Assembly (NCBI RefSeq): GCF_001375495.1
Contig: NZ_LN831057.1
Span: 248,001 to 312,000 of the forward strand
Direction: 5' to 3'
From: Flaviflexus massiliensis
Lineage (GTDB): Bacteria; Actinomycetota; Actinomycetes; Actinomycetales; Actinomycetaceae
DNA length: 64,000 nt
Shown: positions 17,568 through 25,930 of the stretch, one piece after another
How the letters are laid out: each line of letters opens with the position of its first letter
How positions within the stretch are numbered: position 1 is the first letter of the stretch
Notes under the pieces: model-generated
Told to the model about the DNA's origin: nothing
What the model saw: only the letters and a program-made list of their open reading frames with translations
Database searches by the model: none
Made by a program: the position numbers and the translations under genes

Positions 17568-18680
17568 ATGTCTCGTGGGAAGGAAGAGAAAACTGACCGT
17601 CGAGGATTTGTTGCTTCCCTCCGATCGTTTCTGCCTTCTTGGCGGGCCTTGATCGCAATCCTTGTTGGTGTCGGGGTTGGCCTCGGGGCGTTAGCTCTGG
17701 CTTCCCAGGAGAGCCGGACAGGTGTCCGGTCCAGCCAGGTGACGATAGACGACCCGAATGGGTTCTTCAACGAGGAAGAGCTCCGCACGGCGATCGATGA
17801 CGTGACGTGGGGCCGCCCTATCAGAGTCCTCATCGTTGTTGGAACAACGGACGAACTCCAGGTCACCGAGGACTGCCAGGTCGATAACGTTAGCTGCCTA
17901 CAAGATACCTACCCCGCCTATGTCCCGACCGTTCGCGTCGACGATGATGCCGTTGTCCTCTGGGTGGAGCCCGAGCGAGAAATCGTGAACGTCTCCATGG
18001 GAGTCCATCCCAGGTACGAGCCCGAAGACTTCTGGCACCTCCGTTTCGACGTGGCCGATTCGCTGACCTATCGGCTCTCTCAAGGGGAACTGACTCCCGG
18101 TACGGTTGCCGATGGTCTGCAGGTCTTTGCGGATCAGGAAGCCGAAGTAACGAGCGGCAGAACCTTCTCCGACTATCTCCTTGCCATCGTGGCAGGTCTA
18201 ATCGCAGGCCTGCTTGTTGGACTGGTTTTGCATGCTGCGAGACAGCGTACTGACCAGAAAAAGAACGCTACGCATCTGGCCGGACTGTCCGGCCGCGAGC
18301 TCACAGAAGTCGTCGAACGGGTCTTCGATACCTACCGGGAGGCAACCGAGTCCCTGGACGGCATGGAGCTCATCGGTGTCGCAACGACCGGTTCCTACGG
18401 GAAGACCATGGAGGCGAGGGTGGAGCAGTACCGGCACCGGTACATTGAGCTTGCGCGTGCCGTCTTTGAGTTCCATCACCTCGACTGGGAGGAGCTGATC
18501 AAGCCGGTCAACCTCCCATCGCTTGTCCGACTCGATCAGAATGCCACGGTCGTGAGAGAAGCCGAGGCAACTCTTGTAGCCGATGAGAACGTGCTCCGAA
18601 GCGAGCGGACAAAGAAAAGACTCCGCCGGGGTAAGAGCGCGGGGGACATGTCTCGTCACCCGTCCGTTGCTACGCTATGA
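17568..18680 (+). CDS. TPM/DUF5129-like membrane protein, N-terminal piece of a split gene
   Basis: 370 aa. A TM at about residues 25-45, then an outer domain resembling a TPM_phosphatase-like fold (VTIDDPNGFFNEEELRTAIDDVTW...IRVLIVVGT...DDDAVVLWVEPEREIVNVSMG), a second TM at about 200-222 (YLLAIVAGLIAGLLVGLVLHAA), and a long helical cytoplasmic part. ATG 17568 lies 6 nt after the -10-like CATAAT (17556-17561), so it is probably leaderless. TGA at 18678-18680 cuts off a frame that continues open and homologous in style (TAIDAATVLAQETGDKRLAKRLP) into the next entry. Likely a nonsense mutation rather than a natural end. The DUF5129 name is from memory of the family and is tentative. Confidence 0.65.
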   Translation: MSRGKEEKTDRRGFVASLRSFLPSWRALIAILVGVGVGLGALALASQESRTGVRSSQVTIDDPNGFFNEEELRTAIDDVTWGRPIRVLIVVGTTDELQVTEDCQVDNVSCLQDTYPAYVPTVRVDDDAVVLWVEPEREIVNVSMGVHPRYEPEDFWHLRFDVADSLTYRLSQGELTPGTVADGLQVFADQEAEVTSGRTFSDYLLAIVAGLIAGLLVGLVLHAARQRTDQKKNATHLAGLSGRELTEVVERVFDTYREATESLDGMELIGVATTGSYGKTMEARVEQYRHRYIELARAVFEFHHLDWEELIKPVNLPSLVRLDQNATVVREAEATLVADENVLRSERTKKRLRRGKSAGDMSRHPSVATL

Positions 18681-18704
18681 ACAGCGATTGACGCAGCCAC
18701 CGTT

Positions 18705-20474
18705 TTGGCTCAGGAAACGGGGGATAAGAGGCTCGCGAAGCGACTGCCGGTACTTGCCGGTGAGCTTGAGGTTGCGAGCAAGAATGCCTCGGCCGAGGGA
18801 CTTGTTGCGCTGGACGCGATTGCCACCGAATTGGCGACCGTGGCCGACCACGTTTATGTAGCCTACGAATCCGAGCATGGGAAAGATTTTGACCGCAGGA
18901 CGGAGATTGAGGACCCGTTTCGCTACCGGACGCTCGAGATTGCCGCCGCCGGCGGTACCGTGACAAAGCGACGCACCAGCCGCAGAGCCGCGACCAGGAA
19001 CTCCGAGAAACCGACAAGCCAAAAGGTGAAACAGCAGCTGGCCGAACGTATCGCCGAGGCGAAAGTTGCGCAGGGAGCCAACTCCTTAAAGATCCCGGTA
19101 TCCCCAATCGTCATCATGATTGCGGCGGCGGTTGCCATTGGTGCGGGCGGTATCTACGTGTGGCTCAATCCGGTTGAGGAGGGTGTGATCTCGGATGCTG
19201 ACGAGGCTGCTATCACGATCCCCGATGAGCTGGTGTCGAGCGAAACAGAGCGGAACAACGCCGTCAGCATTCCCGAAGGCGATGAGGTCCTCCACCTTCC
19301 CGATAGCGTGACGATCATCGACGACGCCAACATCATTGACGATGATGAGGCCCTTACGGATGCTCTGTCGACTATTCCACTGCTGTCTTCCGCCGACTAC
19401 CTGGTGCTCACAACCCCGGAGGAGCTTCCCCTCGACGAGTACGAATATCCTGATAAGAGGGGGCTCATTGAGATCTTCCCCGAATACTTCGAACCCATTG
19501 GCGATGAATACGCAGGCCTGATCGACGAGAATACGGTTGCCATCTGGTACGCGGACTCGGGTGAACAGTCGGGCTTCGACACGTCGTACGAACTCTCCAT
19601 CGATGTCGATGAGGACTCCGCTGGCAGGGGCAAATTCTATGACGCCATGAACGCTACCTATCCGTCGATCGAGGCACAGGTCTGGGATGGTTTTGCCGGA
19701 TACTCGAACGGCCTGAGAGGAGTGGGCTTTGAGGAGAGCGTATCAACAATCACCTCCGGTTCCTCCAGCGTGACCGGCGCCCTCGTGACCGCCCTCATCA
19801 CCTTCACCGCCGTCACCGCTCTCCTCCCCCTTGCCATGAGGCCAATTGTTATCAGCCGCAGGAAGAAGGGCTGGGAGAAGGAAGTCAAGACTTCCCTGAC
19901 CGCGATGACACTCGCGGAAGAGGCCCTCACCCTCGAGATCTCCATGGTGGCAACCGACCATCCGACCTATGATTCGAGCTCCCGCCTTGCCGCCCGGGAA
20001 TCGGACTACCTGAACCTCCACCACCTCGATAATGGCATCGGTGAAGAGCTATCCATCGAAACCCGAGTCGCCCTCGTTCGCACGGTACGCGAGCAGGCCG
20101 AATCCCTGTGGCGCATCAGGCCCGTGCTGGGGATGGAGGGGACGTGGGCGCAAGCATGGGAAAACGAAGGGGCCGTGCTCTATGCTGCACTTCGAGACAA
20201 CTCGGAGGAAGCCATCGAGCAGATCTCTGCCCTCGCTCCGAAGCTCTCGGCAGGAACGATCACACCCACCAAGGCCCTCAGCGCTCTGGACGCCATTGCG
20301 AGGGAGCGCAGCGAGACAGCTCGCCTGCGCTCCCTGACCCCGTCCGCTACACCAGATCTCACGGAGACAGGGGAGCGGTCTGAGATAGCGGAATCTACCA
20401 AGACCAAGGCCCCGCCAAGGACCAGCGTGATGATCGTCTGGCAAAGGCGGAAGCCGATGCTCATGAGGAAATGA
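18705..20474 (+). CDS. TPM/DUF5129-like membrane protein, middle piece
   Basis: 589 aa if started at TTG 18705, but no ribosome site supports that start; the frame is the same as that of 17568-18680 and is separated from it only by the TGA at 18678. It ends the helical part of the first module (residues 1-120), then has a TM (about 130-152), a second extracytoplasmic TPM-like domain (DSVTIIDDANIIDDDEALTDALSTIPLLSSADYLVLTTPEE...VAIWYADSGEQSG), another TM about 355-380, and a helical segment. The final residues (TSVMIVWQRRKPMLMRK) look frameshifted: another frame there reads DDRLAKAEADAHEEM and runs on into the next gene. Confidence 0.6.
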   Translation: MAQETGDKRLAKRLPVLAGELEVASKNASAEGLVALDAIATELATVADHVYVAYESEHGKDFDRRTEIEDPFRYRTLEIAAAGGTVTKRRTSRRAATRNSEKPTSQKVKQQLAERIAEAKVAQGANSLKIPVSPIVIMIAAAVAIGAGGIYVWLNPVEEGVISDADEAAITIPDELVSSETERNNAVSIPEGDEVLHLPDSVTIIDDANIIDDDEALTDALSTIPLLSSADYLVLTTPEELPLDEYEYPDKRGLIEIFPEYFEPIGDEYAGLIDENTVAIWYADSGEQSGFDTSYELSIDVDEDSAGRGKFYDAMNATYPSIEAQVWDGFAGYSNGLRGVGFEESVSTITSGSSSVTGALVTALITFTAVTALLPLAMRPIVISRRKKGWEKEVKTSLTAMTLAEEALTLEISMVATDHPTYDSSSRLAARESDYLNLHHLDNGIGEELSIETRVALVRTVREQAESLWRIRPVLGMEGTWAQAWENEGAVLYAALRDNSEEAIEQISALAPKLSAGTITPTKALSALDAIARERSETARLRSLTPSATPDLTETGERSEIAESTKTKAPPRTSVMIVWQRRKPMLMRK

Positions 20475-21313
20475 ACTCGCCGAGAACCGCGGATGCTCGG
20501 GCGGTGATGTTGGAGGACGCACGCACACTAGCCCATACCCCCGTGTTCTCACTTACTCGCACGGACGACATCGGGGTCGGTGTCGCCGGAGCACCGAGCG
20601 TTGTCGCGGGGGAGTCACTGCAGCAGATCCACCGAGAAAAGGATGCCACCAAGGTTTTCTTCTCCATCGACACCTCGGCAACCCGGTGGCTGCGTGCCGT
20701 CTTCACAAACATTTCCGGCTACTTCCAGGGCTACCACGGGAAGTCCGCGAGCGAAGTCATCACATCTATTGCCGCCTGGGTGATAGCAATTGTCCTAATC
20801 CTTAGCGGTGTCCAGGTCGTCAACTACATCATCGGGGACGGTCGCACCCGAGTTCCCGTCGAAGTGCGAGGCAGTAGCCCCGCCCTGTCGGTTTCCTACA
20901 TCGAAGACGGTGAACCGGTCTCCGATGAACTGCGGGACATCCTCGAAACTAGAGCGCTCGGCGTTCCCATCCACCTGCTCATCTACACAACTGACGGGGT
21001 GTGCAACTACGACACCATCGACGGCCTTTACACCCGTATGCACCAAGCGCCGAACGTTATCGCCAACAGCTACGACCGCGGTGTCCTCATGAACTCCTCC
21101 GTCATGATCTGCCTCGGCTCGGACTCTGGTTACCTTCACGAGGCCACTGACCTCGACAGCGAGGGACTGCCCTCAGCCGTCTACGAGTACGACTTCGAAG
21201 AAGGCGACACCCACGAGACCTGGCTACTCGAATGGTTCGAACAAAACGAGGACGCCACCCCCTACTTCAAGGGCTACCGCGTCACGAAAGAATTCGACGA
21301 GAGCATCCGCTAA
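20471..21313 (+). CDS. TPM/DUF5129-like membrane protein, C-terminal piece
   Basis: 280 aa. One TM at about residues 98-120 (SIAAWVIAIVLILSGVQVVNYII), followed by an outer TPM-like domain (LSVSYIEDGEPVSDELRDILETRALGVPIHLLIYTTDG...VMICLGSDSG). ATG 20471 overlaps the previous stop (ATGA), which would allow coupling, but the same frame is open backwards past the ATG with good composition (DDRLAKAEADAHEE), so a frameshift near the CCCC run at about 20413 more likely divided one gene. Role unknown; the three modules together would make a surface protein of about 1,250 aa. Confidence 0.6.
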   Translation: MNSPRTADARAVMLEDARTLAHTPVFSLTRTDDIGVGVAGAPSVVAGESLQQIHREKDATKVFFSIDTSATRWLRAVFTNISGYFQGYHGKSASEVITSIAAWVIAIVLILSGVQVVNYIIGDGRTRVPVEVRGSSPALSVSYIEDGEPVSDELRDILETRALGVPIHLLIYTTDGVCNYDTIDGLYTRMHQAPNVIANSYDRGVLMNSSVMICLGSDSGYLHEATDLDSEGLPSAVYEYDFEEGDTHETWLLEWFEQNEDATPYFKGYRVTKEFDESIR

Positions 21314-21331
21314 CGACATGGGGCTACGGTC

Positions 21332-21369
21332 ACTGGGGAACGAACACTGAGGAACGAACACTGGGGAAT
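21332..21369. repeat. Tandem 14-bp repeat, 2.7 copies
   Basis: ACTGGGGAACGAAC (21332-21345), ACTGAGGAACGAAC (21346-21359), then a partial ACTGGGGAAT (21360-21369), immediately after the DUF5129-like C-terminal piece. Confidence 0.85.
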
Positions 21370-21607
21370 AGATCAGTTGGAGCACATCGTTCCGGAAGAT
21401 AGGTGCCTAGCGCTATCTGCATCTCCTAGCGTGCCAGCGGGGGCACCCTCTCTCGGGTGAGGGCTAGCGGGGAGTGAATGATGCTCCGTAGGAACTTGCG
21501 GAAACCACTCGTGGACGAACCCGGGGCGAGATAAAACGGCCACTTTATGTCGACTTGTGGGCGGAACGGGATACCGTAGCTGTAGAACCCTTTGGAGGAA
21601 TACGGCT
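21370..21607. other. Untranslated leader region of the AspT-type gene
   Basis: About 240 bp with no credible gene. A GC hairpin CCCTC...GAGGG lies at about 21447-21464. Ribosome site GGAGG is near 21594. No riboswitch class could be matched. Confidence 0.4.
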
Positions 21608-23176
21608 GTGACCGAACTGCTTTCGAGCGCACCCCTGCTCACCATCTTCATTGTTGTCGCCCTCGGCGCCGCCCTCGGTGCGGTGCCGTTTGGGCCGCTA
21701 CGGCTCGGTGCCGCGGGAGCACTTTTCGTTGGCCTCGTCATCGGCTCGCTTGCCCCCGACATCGGCGCCTCTCTCGGCCTCATCCAGTCGCTCGGGCTGG
21801 CTCTCTTCGTTTACATGGTTGGGCTATCCGCGGGGCAAACCTTCTTCGCGGACCTCAAACGACAAGCCCCCATCATGGGATGGGCGACGCTGTTCCTTGT
21901 TGTTGCTGCGGGCGGTGCCATTGCACTTGGCAAGGTCATGAATCTCAGCCCCGACATCGTTTCCGGTATCTTCACCGGCTCACTCACGTCAACGCCGGCG
22001 CTCGCGGCAGCGAATGCCGTCTCGACGTCCGGTGAACCGTCCGTTGGCTACGCCATCGGTTACCCCGTGGGCGTGATCCTCGCGATCCTCGTTGTCGCCT
22101 GGATTGTTGGCAGGGACTGGGAAGGCAAGAAGGATACTGATTCGCTGGCCGGCCAGGACATTGAGGCAGTCTCCGTTCACGTGCGCAATCCTATGCCGGT
22201 ACGCATGGTCAAGGGTTTTTCTGAGCAGGAGCTTCGCATGAGCTACCTGCGACGCGAAGGCCGCACCCGCGTGATCTCGCCCGGTGAAGAACTCATCGAG
22301 GGCGACGAAGTCCTCTTCGTCGGATCAGCTCCCGTTGTCCATGCTGCTATCGAACAGGTGGGGGAGCGAATCCCCGAGCATCTTGCCAACGACCGTGCAC
22401 AGGTCGACTTCCGTCATTTTGTTGTCTCCAACGACAGTCTTGCCGGCCGAACGATTGCCGAGCTCAATCTTGCAGCCCGCTTCGGTGGCGTTGTCACCCG
22501 CGTGAACCGCGGCGATCTGGAGATGTTGGCTCGCGACGACCTCATCCTCGAGCTGGGTGACCGCGCCCTCGTCGTCGTACCGAGAGAATCCCTCTCGGAG
22601 GTCTCAGAATTCTTTGGTGACTCGGTCCGTAACGTCTCCACCTTCTCCGCGCTGTCCGTCGGCGTTGGCATGGCGCTCGGCCTCCTCCTGGGCATGATCG
22701 AGATTTCCCTTCCCGGTAACTCCACGTTCTCCCTCGGAGCGGCTGCCGAGCCACTGATTGTTGGCATGATCCTCGGCGCCCTCCACCGCACCGGACCAAT
22801 CATTTGGCAGATCCCGCAGGCCGCGAACCTGACCATCCGTCAACTGGGCCTCCTGATCTTCCTCGCAGCCGTCGGCATTGCCGCCGGCCCTGCCTTCATG
22901 GACACCGCCTTCACGAGCCAGGGACTCTCAGCAATCGCCATTGCCGCCGTCGTTGTCCTCGTGTCGGCCTTCGGTCTGCTGGGGGCATGCCGTGCGTCGG
23001 GCCTGTCGAGTGCTCGCACCGCCGGCGCCATCGCCGGCATGATCGGCCAACCTGCAATCCTTTCCTACGCAACAAGCAGGAAGGACGACGAGAGAATTGA
23101 GAGCGGCTACGCCGCGCTTTTTGCCCTCGGCATCCTCGTCAAGATCCTCCTCGTCCACCTAATTTTGTCGATATAG
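21608..23176 (+). CDS. AspT/YidE/YbjL-family transporter with RCK_C (TrkA-C) domains
   Basis: 522 aa. Two hydrophobic halves (about residues 5-165 and 350-520), each with the AsT duplication motif: GIFTGSLTSTPALAAANAV in the first and GLSSARTAGAIAGMIGQPAILSYAT in the second. Between them, residues about 185-340 hold two RCK_C-like domains (ISPGEELIEGDEVLFVGS and LILELGDRALVVVPRE) that in relatives bind ligands and gate transport. Family members exchange aspartate/alanine or transport other dicarboxylates; the substrate here is unknown. GTG 21608 follows TTGGAGGAA. Monocistronic. Confidence 0.85.
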   Translation: MTELLSSAPLLTIFIVVALGAALGAVPFGPLRLGAAGALFVGLVIGSLAPDIGASLGLIQSLGLALFVYMVGLSAGQTFFADLKRQAPIMGWATLFLVVAAGGAIALGKVMNLSPDIVSGIFTGSLTSTPALAAANAVSTSGEPSVGYAIGYPVGVILAILVVAWIVGRDWEGKKDTDSLAGQDIEAVSVHVRNPMPVRMVKGFSEQELRMSYLRREGRTRVISPGEELIEGDEVLFVGSAPVVHAAIEQVGERIPEHLANDRAQVDFRHFVVSNDSLAGRTIAELNLAARFGGVVTRVNRGDLEMLARDDLILELGDRALVVVPRESLSEVSEFFGDSVRNVSTFSALSVGVGMALGLLLGMIEISLPGNSTFSLGAAAEPLIVGMILGALHRTGPIIWQIPQAANLTIRQLGLLIFLAAVGIAAGPAFMDTAFTSQGLSAIAIAAVVVLVSAFGLLGACRASGLSSARTAGAIAGMIGQPAILSYATSRKDDERIESGYAALFALGILVKILLVHLILSI

Positions 23177-23455
23177 CGAGCTGAAGACGCAAGGGAAGCG
23201 AGTGCCGGAGCGTTTTGGCGTAGCGCCGCCGTTTTCGCCATGAGCGAGACGGCGCCCGTGACATGTGAGGCGCATTGAAGACTATGTCGGTCAAAATGCA
23301 TCAAAAGAGAACATTTTGGGCTTGATCAAAGATGAGAGAAATCTGAAAAATCCATGAATTTCCGCGTTGTTTCGCGCATTCTCGCCAATATTCCGCTACA
23401 TTCAACCTAGTGACCCAACCGGGTCCAAGAAAACAACAGATGAGAGGTGGGCAAT

Positions 23456-23737
23456 ATGTCCCTGAACCGTACAGAGCTCATTGCCAAGATCGCTGAGCGC
23501 GCGAACCTAACCAAGACCGATGCCGATGCTGCAATCTCCGCACTCCAGGAGGTTCTCGTTGAGTCCCTCGCTGCTGGCGAAGCAGTCAAGATCACCGGCC
23601 TCATGTCCATCGAGCGCACCGAGCGTGCAGCACGCAAGGGCCGCAACCCCCGCACCGGTGAGGAAATTGAGATCCCCGCAGGCTACGGCGTGAAGCTCTC
23701 CGCAGGATCCGCCCTGAAGAAGGCTGTCACCAAGTAG
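23456..23737 (+). CDS. hup: HU-family nucleoid protein
   Basis: 93 aa, the short HU form without the Lys-rich tail seen in mycobacterial HupB. Start MSLNRTELIAKIAERANLTKTDADAAISALQEVL matches the dimerising helices; KGRNPRTGEEIEIPAG (about residues 62-77) is the DNA-wrapping beta arm with the conserved Arg-Asn-Pro tip; ends VKLSAGSALKKAVTK. ATG 23456 is preceded by AGAGGTGGG. The about 280 bp upstream (23177-23455) is progressively A+T-rich and holds no gene, as expected for a strong promoter. Confidence 0.95.
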   Translation: MSLNRTELIAKIAERANLTKTDADAAISALQEVLVESLAAGEAVKITGLMSIERTERAARKGRNPRTGEEIEIPAGYGVKLSAGSALKKAVTK

Positions 23738-23754
23738 TCTTCTCCAAGAACATG

Positions 23755-23784
23755 AGTGCTGGCCACCGCAGGGTGGCCAGCACT
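23755..23784 (+). terminator. Terminator of hup, overlapping the next promoter
   Basis: 13-bp perfect stem AGTGCTGGCCACC (23755-23767)/GGTGGCCAGCACT (23772-23784), 4-nt loop, then ATAATTTT. The final T of the stem is the first T of a TATAAT box. Confidence 0.85.
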
Positions 23785-23789
23785 ATAAT
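23784..23789 (+). promoter_or_regulatory. -10 box TATAAT of the DUF3039 gene
   Basis: Consensus TATAAT ends 7 nt before ATG 23797, so transcription should begin at or next to the A of the start codon, giving a leaderless mRNA. It overlaps the hup terminator stem by one base. Confidence 0.75.
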
Positions 23790-23796
23790 TTTCACC

Positions 23797-24054
23797 ATGA
23801 GTCAAGCAATCCCGACCGGCGGCACCGTAACCGAGACCCGCGAAGAACAGCAGATTAAGCCTGGGGACAATGAGCGCTATGCGCACTATGTTCGCAAGAA
23901 TAAGCTGACTGAATCGAACGTGACCGGCAAGGCCGTCATCGCCCTGTGCGGCAAGGTCTGGATTCCGGTCCGCAACCCGGAAGCTTTCCCCGTGTGCCCG
24001 CAATGCAAGGAAATTTATTCGCAAATGCAGGGCGGGGGCTCAGGCAAAGAGTAG
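23797..24054 (+). CDS. DUF3039 protein
   Basis: 85 aa, the normal size for this actinobacterial family. The core is ERYAHYVRKNKLTESNVTGKAVIALCGKVWIPVRNPEAFPVCPQCKEIYSQM; Cys residues in ALCGK and VCPQCK suggest a small zinc ribbon. Function unknown. ATG 23797 is the start because the TATAAT box leaves no room for a longer mRNA leader. Earlier in-frame codons would lie in the hup terminator. Confidence 0.9.
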   Translation: MSQAIPTGGTVTETREEQQIKPGDNERYAHYVRKNKLTESNVTGKAVIALCGKVWIPVRNPEAFPVCPQCKEIYSQMQGGGSGKE

Positions 24055-24072
24055 AGCCAAAGCTTGCTCGCT

Positions 24073-24131
24073 CAACAAAAAACCTTGGGCCTAAGCCCGT
24101 GCAACAAAAAAACCTTGGGCCTAAGCCCGTG
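24073..24131. repeat. Abutting 29/30-bp direct duplication
   Basis: Two adjoining copies (24073-24101 and 24102-24131) differing by one A in a homopolymer run. Each ends with the small palindrome GGGCCTAAGCCC. Located between the DUF3039 stop and the convergent terminator; a recent slippage duplication. Confidence 0.9.
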
Positions 24132-24142
24132 AGTTAGCTATG

Positions 24143-24180
24143 TGTTTGTGGGGACAACCATCTGGTTGTCCCCACAAACA
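24143..24180. terminator. Bidirectional terminator
   Basis: 18-bp perfect inverted repeat (24143-24160 and 24163-24180) with a 2-nt loop, TGTTTGTGGGGACAACCA. It sits between convergent DUF3039 and pncB and can serve both. Confidence 0.85.
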
Positions 24181-24225
24181 TGTCAGTGACTTATCGATCG
24201 CCACAGGCGGTTTATTCTGTCATGT

Positions 24226-25578
24226 CTAGCCCTCGTAGGGGTTGTCATCGCCTTCGAAAATATCGAGCATCGTCGTGGGGATGGCGGGCTCACCATCGGA
24301 CAGGCGCCAAGCCTGATACGGGAGAGAGTTGCGCGAGGCGATGTGGTGCTCGGCAGCTTCCTGCACGGTGGAGCGTGGCTGAATCTCACCACCGAGAACG
24401 AGTGGCACCTGGAGCGGACAAGCATCCATGTCCGACAGTTTCGCGAGGCCCTGCTCCCAGGAGCCGGCCGACACGACGAGTTCTTCGCGGGCCACGCCAT
24501 CGAGATCGCTGATGCGGCCGGCAACCTTGAGCCCGCCATGAGAGGCTTTCTGGCTTGACTTCTTCGCCACCTCCTTCATCGTTCCCGACGCGTCCTCGCG
24601 TGCCACGAGCTTGTAGACGAGTTCTGCGGTGGGGAAGCCAGAGCCGGTCACAAGCTTGGTTCCCACCCCGTAGGAGTCAACGGGGGCAGCGCCGAGTGCG
24701 GCGATTGCGTACTCGTTGAGATCACTGGTCACGGTGATCTTCGTGGAGGTTGCGCCAAGCTGGTCGAGTTGACGGCGGACGGTAATGGCCTGGGCGACGA
24801 GGTCACCGGAGTCGAGGCGGACAGCGCCGAGCTCACCACCGGCCTTGCGGGCGGCAGCGACCGCACGCTCAACGCCTCGGGTCACGTCGTAGGTGTCGAC
24901 GAGAAGAGTGGTGCCGGGACCCATGCTTGAAATCTGCGCCTCGAAGGCTTCTTCTTCCGTGTCGTGCACGAGCGTGAAGGAGTGGGCCGCGGTCCCGATC
25001 GTGGGAATCCCGTAGGCCCGCCCAGCCTCAAGAACGGACGTGCCGGTGAATCCGCCCACCGCTGCGGCGCGAGCGGCCGATACGGCGGCGCGTTCGTGGG
25101 TGCGCCGGGCTCCCATCTCCAGGCAGGGACGTCCGTGGGCCGCGATCGTCATACGTGAAGCTGCGGCAGCGACTGCAGAGTCGTGGTTGAGGATGGAGAG
25201 GATGAGGGTTTCGAGAACTACGGCTTCAGCGAACGTGCCGGTCACGGTCATGATCGGCGAGTGGGGGAAGAAGACTTCCCCTTCGTTGTAACCGTAGATG
25301 TCTCCCGTGAACTTGTAGTTGGCGAGCCAGTCAATGGTCTTGGGTGAGACAACATTGTTGTCCGCCAGGAACGATAGTTCGTCGTCGGAGAACGTGAAGC
25401 GAGTGATTTCATCAAGAACCCGTCCCGTGCCGGCGACAACGCCGTAGCGCCGACCCGATGGGAGGCGGCGGTTAAACACTTCGAAGACGGACTTCCGGCT
25501 CGCTGTCCCGGACTCGAGGGTGGATTCGACCATGGTGAGCTCATACATGTCGGTGAGCAATGCGGTGGACTTGTGCAT
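24226..25578 (-). CDS. pncB: Nicotinate phosphoribosyltransferase
   Basis: 450 aa. First step of NAD salvage: nicotinate + PRPP (+ATP) to nicotinate mononucleotide. Motifs: STALLTDMYELTM at the N-terminus, VFEVFNRRLPSGRRYGVVAGTGR, GTSVLEAGRAYGIPTIGTAAHSF (about residues 188-210), LVDTYDVTRGVERA, and VRLDSGDL, the PRPP/phosphate site. ATG 25578 is chosen: TAAAGT ends 7 nt before it, so the mRNA is leaderless, and the alternative GTG 25587 lies inside that box. Monocistronic and divergent from clpS. Confidence 0.93.
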   Translation of the reverse strand: MHKSTALLTDMYELTMVESTLESGTASRKSVFEVFNRRLPSGRRYGVVAGTGRVLDEITRFTFSDDELSFLADNNVVSPKTIDWLANYKFTGDIYGYNEGEVFFPHSPIMTVTGTFAEAVVLETLILSILNHDSAVAAAASRMTIAAHGRPCLEMGARRTHERAAVSAARAAAVGGFTGTSVLEAGRAYGIPTIGTAAHSFTLVHDTEEEAFEAQISSMGPGTTLLVDTYDVTRGVERAVAAARKAGGELGAVRLDSGDLVAQAITVRRQLDQLGATSTKITVTSDLNEYAIAALGAAPVDSYGVGTKLVTGSGFPTAELVYKLVAREDASGTMKEVAKKSSQKASHGGLKVAGRISDLDGVAREELVVSAGSWEQGLAKLSDMDACPLQVPLVLGGEIQPRSTVQEAAEHHIASRNSLPYQAWRLSDGEPAIPTTMLDIFEGDDNPYEG

Positions 25579-25646
25579 GAGGATCACTTTAGTCCGCGTC
25601 CCACCTCATAGCCCATCGCTTGCACGATTGCGTAGAATGGTTGGCA

Positions 25647-25928
25647 ATGACTCAACCAACCCCTTCTCCGACTCCCACAGAGGAACGCGCACCTGCTTCC
25701 TCGTGGCGCACAGTCGTGCACGACGATCCGATCAACCTCATGAGCTATGTCGCCTGGGTGTTCGAATCCTATTTCGGTTTTGATCCCAGGACCGCGAACA
25801 GGTTGATGATGCAGGTGCATAGTGAGGGACGTGCCGTCGTTTCCTCAGGATCCCGCGAAGCTATGGAAACGGATGTGCAGGCGATGCACACCTACGGTTT
25901 GCATGCCACGATCGAGAAGGACAGCTAA
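25647..25928 (+). CDS. clpS: ClpS adaptor protein
   Basis: 93 aa. ClpS delivers N-degron substrates to ClpA/ClpC-ClpP. The core WRTVVHDDPINLMSYVAWVFESYFGFDPRTANRLMMQVHSEGRAVVSSGSREAMETDVQAMHTYGLHATIEKD contains the substrate-pocket DDP(I)N motif and the MxxVHxEG helix. ATG 25647 follows -10 box TAGAAT (25633-25638) by 8 nt. DUF2017 follows after 2 bp, the common actinobacterial arrangement. Confidence 0.94.
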   Translation: MTQPTPSPTPTEERAPASSWRTVVHDDPINLMSYVAWVFESYFGFDPRTANRLMMQVHSEGRAVVSSGSREAMETDVQAMHTYGLHATIEKDS

Positions 25929-25930
25929 TA

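Noticed and set aside
21370-21607. Possible riboswitch before the AspT-type transporter
   Set aside because: Only one short hairpin is evident and no consensus core of a known class was found.
24073-24131. Possible CRISPR seed (two 29/30-bp repeats)
   Set aside because: The copies abut with no spacer; it is a simple tandem duplication.
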